Shown here piece by piece: positions 1 through 10,500 of a DNA stretch of 64,000 nt. A program made the translations under genes and the position numbers. Every line of letters starts with the position of its first letter. Position 1 is the first letter of the stretch. The notes below the pieces were generated by a model that was not told where the DNA came from, did no database searches, and saw only the letters and a program-made list of their open reading frames with translations. The stretch is taken from contig CM024188.1 in the NCBI GenBank assembly GCA_013433145.1, positions 9,848,345 to 9,912,344 on the forward strand, read 5' to 3'. Source of the DNA: Ascaris suum. Its lineage: Eukaryota; Nematoda; Chromadorea; Rhabditida; Ascarididae.

Positions 1-3000
1 GCAAAGTGAATCCACTTGCATTCCGAATAAGGTGGCCAAAATTAGGTTGTTGTCGTTGCACTAGAAGTAGGCGATAAGTATTAATCTGTCGCTAGCAAGT
101 TTAATTAATTGCTTATTCCAGGCGTTTTAACCATTTTCTGACAAATCTAAGAAGGGTTTCCATGCGATTTTTGAAGAACATCTACCGAACGAGAAACTAG
201 TGATTTTCACTAAAACATCAGCTTCGACATAATCGAAAAGGAAAAAACTTGAAAATAACGAGCACTTTTCGATCGGGCATAGCTCCAAGTGTCATCAGCT
301 GTTCCTCGTACGGTACATATAAACCATTCATCAAATAATCGTTCTCTTACTACCGTCACCAGCAAGGAGTTGAAGATTTATTGGTGTTGCTATTGTTCTC
401 AGTGCTAGCTGCTGGCGCTTACGCATCTATCGAATGCAATTATTGAAAATGCCATAGTGGATCATGCAGTGGGTTACGCCTCATCATTACAACGCATCAG
501 TACAAATCAAAGTTTTAATCACGTGGAAAGTTTGCCTTTTGTAGTATCACCGTAGCTGCCCCTTCTCTTCCAGTTTTTCTTGGTGAGGTTAATTTAGGTG
601 GGTGGTTTCTTGGCACTCGTGCAATTTGATTTGAATATCGCCGCTGCGCAAACGGAAATATGCTGCCGTCAAGAACACTGCCATCTCAAAGATCGTTAAG
701 GGACACGATGCATTGCACACTCCTTGCTTCAAACCATTCAGTAACGCGTTATGATGAAAATAGTGGGCTCAGCCCTAACAGTTAACGAAATCTTGTCAGT
801 TCCTCTGATTACAAAGTGTACGCTGGTCACTGAGCTTAGTGGGCGGTAACTTCGTCAACGGCAAAATCCTTTCATCGATTACTTCAACCCTGAGGAAAAT
901 CCAGTTGTGTGAGCGCCGTTTTTTCATCATCAGCAGTTGCCAGGCGTTTAGTAGAATAATATTTGCTCGACGTTGTAAGAATGTTTTTCAGACCTTGATA
1001 TTTCGAAAAGTCAAGAATTCCTACCTTAACCACCAACACCAAAAGTGTTTGCTGGAACAATTCGGGTCATCTGGCAAACTTCGTCGGCGTTGGCTTTGTG
1101 GAAGTGGAAGAATTTTCCGTTTTCAATGGTTTGCATTTGAACTTCAACCTGATTTATAGTCGTGAGGTTGTCAAATATCTCTTCTTCGGAATTCAGTAGC
1201 ATTCTGATGACTTTAAAGCATGAGGTTTTCCACAATAAGATGGAAGTATGTCGATATGACGTACGATGCACAGAGGTAGCTCTCTTTTCAAGAAATTCAG
1301 CGCCCACATAAAGGGATGTTGGCATTTCGTTGCCGAAATTGTTGTCAAACGTTTAACATTTCGACTTTAGCACTAAGTGCATGCAGCTGGGACAAGAGTT
1401 GGAATTCTGCAAGAGCAATGTTGTTTCCAGGAAGTTTTGTTAAACGAGCGACAAGTGAAGTTCCGCAGTCATTTAAACAGTCAACGGAACTATGTGCAAC
1501 TTCAGGATTGCGCACTCAGCTTTAAAATGGTGCAGGCTTACTTGTTATGTGTTAAACTAGGCGTGCTGTGTGCAGACATGGTGTCTGTAAAAGTTGCGGT
1601 GACCACACAGATCCTTCAAATGCACGGACTAGTATATAATAGTCTATCATGTATATCATGAATGGGGTTTAGCTGCGCGAGTGAGTTGTGGCTTATTTGC
1701 ACTTCCTCGACGGGCGGTTTTATCCGTTTACGCTGAGACGAACGGGAAAGAAGAAGAAAGCAGTGATGGATATGCAAGCAAGCTAGGGAAGCAAGGGTAG
1801 GTAGAGCTTTGGGTCGGGTTTCCCAAGTGAGAAGTTTTGATGCCCGGGGATTTAGACGTGGTGGGCAGGCAGCTTGGGGTCGATAACACGCAACTTCGGC
1901 ATATGGTAGCGCCAATATTTTGTGTGCCCATAAGAACGGTGTTGATGCTTCCTTGATTAATTTTATGCTTCTCCTGAGGACGTTACACAATTTGATCGAC
2001 AGTCGCACCATAGAAGTCTTCTCCTTTGCATCTTCGGCTTTCTGATCAGAGCAATGCTTCATCGATAAGAGGATAAATTAGCATTATCAGAGGTTCTATG
2101 CAGCGATTGCTACGCGCATTTCGAGAGCTCCTTGTCCAAAAAAAAAAAAAAACAGCTCATGCGTCTAAAAAAACACGCGAAAAAAAGGTCTCTTGCTTTA
2201 CCTATTATAACTGCGTACACTCAGCACGACTTCCTTTTCGCCCCTCAAGTTAGACGGTGTATAGGTGGCGATGCTAAGCCGTCTCGATCATCCGATTATC
2301 TCAAAATACTTTGACGCTAAATGGCATTCGCAGCCAGAAGCGTTATATATCTTGATGAAGTGGCGATGCGATCTGCAGGAATATGGAACAGGGATGGTGT
2401 TTTGGTTAATTTTTTGGAGAATACGTTGCGCAAAACTGAAGGCAACAGAAAAAGTAAAAAAACGAGGAGAGACGCAGGGCGGATGATGCGTTTTCGGGGA
2501 CGCTTTCACCGGCGTCGGGAAAGTTCTGACGTTCATTGCTCTGTACTTCGGTTTCTTTTCGTACGCAGGGAGAGGGAGGAGGGGTAATGTGGTCTAGAAT
2601 AATTTCGAAGCAGAAGAGGGTGATGTGGGGTGTAAACAGTCCTCGGAAGTAAACAGTGGAGTGATTTACTGAGCCAAATTAGAACCGCTGTGACATTCCT
2701 GTGCGTGTGTTTTTCTCCACATTTAGACGTCCATAACTTCTGTCAGAATTGATGGCGCCAAGCTGCAATGGAGACGAGCGAATTAAAGCAGCAAGATGGG
2801 ACTGAGCAGTTTTACGTGTTTTGTCCTGTTTGCCTTGAAAAAAATCTTTTATACGAATTTTCTTCTTGAATGCAGGAGGTATTATCAGCACATGTTTATC
2901 GTCGTACGAGAAATGCAGCAGGGGAAATTTTTCCTTCTAAAACTGCAGTGGATGTCAAAGTTATATAATGGATGTTTGTGGCGAGTGAAACATGTGCTCT

Positions 3001-4500
3001 GTTGAAGCGATGCCTCTTTTTCGAAAATAAACTTCCGACGTTTAGCAGCATGCAGTGCTACTAAAAACCGCCGAATGTCAAAATTACCCACCATCGCGAT
3101 CTGGGGGCTTTCGAACTGCATCGATTTGTAAGCGGCGCCAATTTTTGATGGGATATCGGAGTTCACCTGAGCAAGCGTGTAAATCTGTCTTTCGGGTTTA
3201 CGTACTCGCCTACTCCGAGTGGGCAACTTTGAGTTTTTCAAACATCCGCGGGCGCATTTTTTCTTGCAGAAGTTCGCCGCACTCAGTGCTTTGAGGTGAT
3301 CACGGCGCGGCATCGTGCTTGACCCCGCCTGGCATAGTGCAGGGCCTATCATTTTAAAGATGTAAATGCAGTGCGGCGTGGTACAGTTGGCTTTTGATAA
3401 TGTGCAAAACGACTGCGCTATTTCAGAACAGCATATTTAGCACGTATCGCCCACAATTTACTTTAGCAACCTCCCGAGCCGGCTTACTGCACTGCGTTCG
3501 ATTAAACTGCAATCGAGTGGTGGAAGGGACTCGTGGTCGTAATTGTTTCTTTCCCCGAATGTCACGTTTTTTGCGAAGTTATTACACATGCAGTGATGTC
3601 TCTGTTCTCTCCGTTCTAGTCTCATAGTTGAGGTTGGGGATTTTCCCACCCGGTATTCGGAGTGCTTCACGAATAGAAGCGAATGTTGTCAGTACTGAGC
3701 GCAGACGTCTGCATTTTCCGTGTTGGGGCGGAAGAGATCTTACTTTCGGTAAATGTGCAATTATCCCAGCGTGTTTTGCATCCGTTCGTATCATTTTGCG
3801 GCATCGCGCTGTAAAAGCATATCGTTTCAGTGTTTTCAGGAATGACCGCTGTCGCCTCCGCCTTACAGAATTCACTCGGAGACTCTGCCTATACGAATGG
3901 TGAAAGGTTGTTACTGCTTTCCTCCACACTAACTCTTTTAGATTAGACTTTCTGAAGACTGTGCTCATCGTAACTGTATGTTTGCATGAGATGGCTACTG
4001 AAATGGAATTTGACATTATCAATTTAGGGTAATTGTTCGGTCCCCACATATTTCGTTGAATGGCTCCTTGAAGGATCAGTATTCCATATAAGTGATTCTT
4101 TTGAACCCAACCTTTCTTATTTTGCTGGTTGCACAAGTAGTGGCACTTGTTGCCTCGATCAAGACGCTTGAAACACCGCAATTTGTAAAAAGAATTTTCT
4201 GATCATTTGTGCATTTCGAACAACCAAAATTCATTCAGTTCGCCACTGATATATATCCCATTCCGTGAGACTCGATGTTGAAATATGTGGGTTTGTTGGT
4301 CGCAAATTGGCCTCGTAGGCCGGCCGAAGGTGGAAAAGCATGTCGCTCTCAAGGGTTTAAATTTACCCTCTCTTCGTGCGGAGGTTGTATTATACTGTCT
4401 CCCAAACACGGCTCGTTCGCAGTAATGCACTCGCCGGAGCGAAACTGTTTACTTGCCATTATCGCTTTTATGAGAATTCGCTAATTTTCCTTCCTGCTTG
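1..4500. other. Upstream region, no assigned gene
   Basis: No exon in this stretch could be tied to a known protein family. It holds a 15-nt A run at 2138-2152 and several minus-strand patches between about 800 and 1420 that read like protein but are broken by stops and frame changes. The promoter and 5' untranslated part of top-1 should lie in its right-hand part, but no core promoter element stands out. Long frames here (for example about 200 codons on the minus strand at 3582-4181) have no recognisable motif and are treated as chance. Confidence 0.5.
2138..2152 (+). repeat. A15 homopolymer
   Basis: Fifteen consecutive A. It could be the tail of an old retroposed copy, but I see no target-site duplication around it. 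Confidence 0.9.
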
Positions 4501-4517
4501 ATGTCTTTTGCGCCACC
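4501..4517 (+). CDS. top-1: top-1 candidate exon 1 (start codon)
   Basis: Best local guess for the start: ATG followed by MSFAP and a donor (GTAGAG) that leaves two bases, exactly the phase exon 2 needs. No trans-splice-like acceptor sits just upstream and the donor is not ideal, so a more distant first exon is possible. Confidence 0.35.
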
Positions 4518-7500
4518 GTAGAGTATCGCAAAAGAAGTGAACACTGATATTTTTAATTTTCTTTTCTGTTGTTTTTTGGTAAAATGCCCTGTTTATTTTA
4601 ACTTTACTTCAGTCTGCTAATGTCTTGCAATATTTTCTTGAGGACCAGCTTTTGATGGTGGAAAATACTCTTTTAGTGGCTATGGTAGCGAGGATGCACT
4701 GAGGAACGGAGTGGAGATGGACGATGATGACGTACCTCTCGCACTCAAAGTTAAGAACGTCAAGACAGAGGTATTTCTTTCCGACAGCACGCTCTTTTCG
4801 ATAGGAGATCAGATTTGTTGAATTATGTGAGGTGTAGCGATCGTTCTTCGTTGAAGATTGTCCCACAGCATTGCTTAGATATTTCGGGACATGACAACGT
4901 GTATTGATTCGTCGATTCGTTTGAAGGGTCCAGAAGGAAAAAATTACCGTTATCTTAAACAAAGAACTGATTCACTGCTCCCAACTTTCCGTGCATATCG
5001 TTTCTGGAATGAACTGAGAGATGTGTGCAATATGCGATCAGCTATACTCGTCTTGGATTAGAACATATATGAAGTAAGCATCTAAAATGGAGTAGGAAGC
5101 GCACTGTAATAAGCTACTAAAATTCCCCGCATTCAGCCTGTGCGAGGATCATTTGAAGAGGCACTAAGTGCTTCCTCAGTTGCTCGTGTGAAACCGACGA
5201 AACCAAAGAAGGAAGTCAAAGAAGAATCCAATGGCGGTGTTGACAGCGATGACGATGTGCCGCTTAGCGCTCGTGTCAAGGAAGGGAGCGCTAAGAAGCG
5301 TCATGGAAGCGATGAAGAGGATGACGACTACGCACCTCAGGTACATGAACTAGACTGCGTGGCATTTTTCTCAGATGACGAACTTGAGGTGCTGCTGAAT
5401 TGCGCTTTGCTCGCGTTTTGAGCCTTGAAATCCTTTCTCCGAATGCTTGCGATTTTTCGGCGTTAATGGAGAGTTTTTCTTTTTTTTCGGAGGGGTCGGA
5501 CGACATATTCGATTGGGTTTTGAAGTAAGAATGAGGTGTTTTCTTTTACTAACTGGGAGAACTGAAAGCATGCCTTACCACCGAAATGCTGGCTTGGCAT
5601 TTATCCTCGATCTGTGTTCATTGGTTTTTCAGCAATTTATGAGTTATTTCAGAAAAAGAAAAAGAAGGACAGAAAGGCCAAGGAGGATAAGAAATCGTCA
5701 TCCTCTTCAAAAAAGTCTAAGGAAGCGAAAAAGGAACCCAAAGAGAACAGTGCCTCGCCCACAAAGAAGAAGAAGAAGGAAGAGGAGGATGAGGAAGTTT
5801 GGAAATGGTTAGCGTCTTATGGATAATTGATTACTGTCGTTACTCTTATGTGTTTCCGTTTAAGCCAGCCTTGCGACCAACTTGATATTGAATGTGTTGC
5901 AGCCATGATGCGATTGCTGCAGGATATAATGTTTGCTGCTAGCACAAGTCCGTCTTCCAACGCCTGCACTCCTCACGTCCTGTTACGGTTACCTGGGCGC
6001 GGTTAGGAAAATACTGTCTTTGTTGATTGTCGTGTCCGCGTTTATCAATTTTTTTGATCGTTCTGCTTCCACCAAATCCTCCTTGAGGTTCACCTTCTTG
6101 CAGGTGGGAAGAAGAGAAGAAACCGGACGGTGTCAAGTGGAACAGTTTGTCGCACAAAGGTCCCGTCTTCGCGCCCGATTACGTTCCTTTGCCAGATGAC
6201 GTCGTCTTCAAGTATGATGGCAACGTAAGTTTTTAGACCTTTTTTGAGTCATCCAAACTGCAACTTTTCACTTTTGCTGAACAGATGCTCCTAGGTGATC
6301 GACCCAATGCACCGCATTCAAGTCATTCTTTCGCTCATTTTCTGTGGAAATCTGCTAAAAGCTGTCAGAGAAAAAGACAAATCCGGTTTTTATTTTTACG
6401 GAAATATTTGAGTTTGTACAGACCTTTTGTTCCTTGTGGAAATTCAGAATATAATGTTGAAGGTGATAAAACTGAGTCCGGAGGCTGAAGAAGTGGCAAC
6501 GTTCTATGCAAAGATGCTTGACCACGAATATACGACGAAGGATGCGTTCAACAATAATTTCTTCAAGGATTGGCGGAAGGTTTGCTCTTTAATTGAGAGC
6601 GTGATTCTTTAGCATGCAGCTGACTCTGCCTTGTAGATTTCAGTATAGCCGTGCAGTGCGGGAGGCTGTCGTAACTGTTATGTGGGATTTACATGGATCC
6701 TTCAAGAATTATTTGTTCGTGGGCAGCGTTCCCCACGATAATTTGAACAACAGTTCTGAAAAATTGTGCTTTGCAGACAATGACGGCGGCAGAAAGGGAG
6801 ACAATAACGGAGTTAGAGAAATGTGACTTTAGACCGATGGCCGCCCATTTCCAAAAGCTGAGCGAAGAACGAAAAGCGATGAGCAAGGAGGAGAAGCAGA
6901 AACTGAAGGAGGTGAGGGTGTTGACTTTCTTTAGTCTTGCTTAGGTTGATGGCGTTGAGTGTGCTTGCTGTTCAATTGTCGGGTCGTGATGGCGTTTTGT
7001 ACTGAGGTGCATACTGGAAGCGTATTTTCGATGCCCCGTTAAATTCGTTGTTTTTGGCTAACGAAATCGCTATAGGATGATTGGTCTGGGCAATGTTTTG
7101 GGCAAAACAGAAAGATAAGTGTCTTGAATAGTGTACATTTCCGATGCAATGCTTCCAGTAGCAAATTTAGGAAAATGCGGGGAGAGCGTTCCATATCTTT
7201 GTCGAAGAGACGTGGAATGCAATTTTTTCATCTGGAAGGGAGGAGCAGTCCTTGGATGTTTTCAGATCAGTTGGGTAGGATAGAGGAATAGGGGAGACAT
7301 CTGTTGTTATCCCTCAACGCACTCCTTCGAGGCAAGCCAGTGTTTACGTTTCCACCCGGAGAGTCACTGTTGTATTCGCCTCCTGTAAAATCACCACCTT
7401 TCATCGTTCAATGTTTTGGTTTTTAATTTAACGGCAAATGGCAACGATTTTAGGCTTTCGATTTGTTATCGGTTTGACGACCATAAAGTTCGTGGCGTAA

Positions 7501-10500
7501 CATGCTCGTATCAGAGTTTTTAGGCAAAGGAAGCTGAGATGAAGATTTATGGTTACGCGGTTATCGATGGCCACAGACAAAAGATCGGCAATTTTCGAAT
7601 CGAGCCTCCTGGGTTGTTCCGTGGCAGAGGGGGGCATCCGAAGATGGGTCGACTGAAAAAACGCGTTAGACCTGAAGATGTCATCATCAACTGTTCAAAG
7701 TATTGTTTTGCTGTTGTTCTTTTTTTGGCTTTAACGAAACACCTGCGTTATCACATGTCAGCACTGTCTGTTGCCCGTTTGGTATGAGAGATTTCGCTTA
7801 GCGGCACCCGAGTTCGTCTGATACATAGACAACTATAATGCCGAGTAGCTTTGGCTGTTGTCATCAGATCCTCGGTGGTTAAGTTCGTGACTTGCTTGCG
7901 TGACAGGTTTCTTAGGTTTCATGCTACTAGTGTCGAGAGAGGTGACTTGCAAGCTGACCTGATGGCTCATTTTTGCACTGGTACAGCTGCATCGTTGTTC
8001 CTTACCTAGACCTGGCTTGATCACGCCATTTTAAGAGATTCGGAAATTCCGGTTCCGCCAGAAGGCCACAAGTGGAAAGAGGTGCGCCATGATAACACAG
8101 TCACGTGGTTGTGCTCTTGGACCGAGAACGTTTTGGGACAAAACAAGTACATCATGTTGAATCCGTCTTCAAAGATCAAGGTAGGGTCTTTGATTGCGTG
8201 GAACTGATTCGTTAAACTTCTCCACTTTCTACATTTATGGGTGATTTCACTGTCGCGCCCAGACCATTTCCAAATGTTGTCAGAGAGGTGTAATAGATTA
8301 TGAGTACTAGTGGTGGAACAGAGATGGTCGTTTCTTTTCCAAAACACATATTCATGACACGATAGTTGTTCATTCCGGTGTTGAGTTTCAGGGTGAAAAG
8401 GACTACGAAAAGTTTGAGACGGCTCGACGGTTGAAATCACGAGTGGACGATATCCGCGCAGTGTACACTGCAGATTTTAAGAGCAAAGAAATGCGGATCC
8501 GGCAACGAGCGGTTGCGTTATACTTCATTGACAAGGTGAGCTGACTTATTTCCCAATAATGCGTTCAGCAGGTTGAAGGTTAATGATGCATTTTAGTGCT
8601 CCAGCTGTGTGACTAAAGTCTGCACACCGGTCTTGCGCAGTGATGTTTCTAACTTTTGTTGAAGGCTTCCATTGAATTTTATTTTCGTCGTCTTTCTGGA
8701 GGATTGCCGTAGCCACATGATTTAATTGATTACTTGTTGCGCATCATCGTGCTATCTGTCGTTTTTTCCCATCGGATTGAGGATAAGGAGCTGGAAATAG
8801 TTAAGTTTGTCCTGTATCTCTCATTAATTAGTGCTGTTTAAGTTGGCACTTCGAGCCGGTAACGAAAAAGACGTGGACGAAGTAGCAGACACGGTGGGCT
8901 GTTGTTCACTGCGTTGCGAACATATCAAACTACACGAGAAACTTGATGACAAAGAGTACGTTCTTCATCTCGTTACTGAACAGCGCTTATTTTTGCTTTA
9001 TTTCCCAGCAAGGGTAACTTTTCTGCAACTGCATATCAGTGCGGTGTTAGTGAGCTGTGTATGTTTGTGTCCTTTATCTTCTATTTATTTGTCCGCCGTT
9101 TTTTCCTGCTCGTACTGGAATCCCCGAAGTGCATTAGATTGTATTACTTGCTTTGCAGCTACGTGGTTGAATTCGACTTCCCCGGTAAGGATAGTATCCG
9201 ATATTACAACAAGGTTCCGGTCGAGAAGCGCGTCTTTAATAATCTGAAGCTGTTTATGGAGAATAAAGATCCAGGCGACGACCTTTTCGATAGGCTTGAT
9301 GTAAGTCTTATAGCGCTTTCTTTTATGCTTTCTGATACACCAGTACAGCGTTTTATTCGGCAGCTGGGTATATGATCGCTTGTATTACTGTATCTATTAT
9401 CCTTCGAATAATGTATGGTCGGCTAAGAACGCGGACGGTGCAGATTGAGGTGCATTTCATGGGTCAGACGACTGCGACGTTTGCTCGATTGTTTAGTTGC
9501 GGTTTCCCTATTTCGTGTAGGGGGCACAGCTTGTGCTTTGAAACATGCTTGAGTTGAATGAGAACCGATTTGGTCCTTAAAGACCTGTAGTCCATGTCAA
9601 TATTGTTTTGAGTTCATGACGAGGATAACTTTGAACTGGATTTCAAATTGAACTCGGGGGAGCGTCTTGATCACGCATCAGTTTTTCGTTTCAGACGACC
9701 ACACTGAATCAGCATTTGCAAAGTCTGATGCCTGGCCTCACTGTCAAAGTATTTCGAACGTACAATGCGTCGATCACTTTGCAGCAGCAGCTGGAAAAAC
9801 TCACCAAAGGTTATTGTTTTGCTTGCTTTCCACACTCTCTGCTCGTAATATTCGTCTTCTCCCGTTCTGCTACATTTTGTGTTGCTTCGGATGAATACGG
9901 ACTGAAGACGATATCTCATGTCCGTTTACTTGTTGATTTTAAGTGGTCATTGTCAGTTCACTTCAAAATCGTTGGTGTTGGAATGTTGGGAAAGTTTTGA
10001 CTTGTTAAGAAAGGTTGGCTGGAGGTTCTTTGATGTTTACATCCTTTCCGAGAGCCATAGCTTTTTCATGATGTGTCCGCTGCAGGGAGCTGATGTTCTG
10101 AGTTTCTCATTCCTCATTTTAGGTCGAAGAGGTGCTGCATTCCAGATTGCTGTGAATGGGCTTCTTCATTTGTTGTCGTCGAAGTTGTCAGATACTAACG
10201 AAATAGGCACAAAAAGCAATGTCCTGCGTTGCATCCTTTGAACCTCAGCGCTTAAGCAGAGGCACGTTATTAAAATGAAATAGGCTACTGCAGCAGTTCT
10301 AAGTGAATATGTGAAGAGATTGAGAGTTAACACATATCAGGTGCGAAGAACGTCGTTCTTTACGAATCGTCGAAATGCCTCGTCTCTCTCTTCTGATGTT
10401 TCAACGGTTCGTGTTGTGCACATGTCGTTTTGTCGTTTAGCAGCCCTTTGGTTCCTGGTTTCGGTGCTTTTCACCTGTTTCTGTCAGGGGTAAGTCGAAC

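Noticed and set aside
2132..2314. Lys-rich frame considered as a first exon of top-1
   Set aside because: Its Lys run comes from the A15 homopolymer; no donor in the phase required by the next top-1 exon was evident.
3582..4181. 199-codon minus-strand frame
   Set aside because: Arg/Lys/Ser-rich text without motifs, overlapped by + strand frames.
5633..5652. Alternative acceptor TTTTTCAG at 5632 for top-1 exon 4
   Set aside because: It would add 20 nt and break the reading frame into the conserved core.
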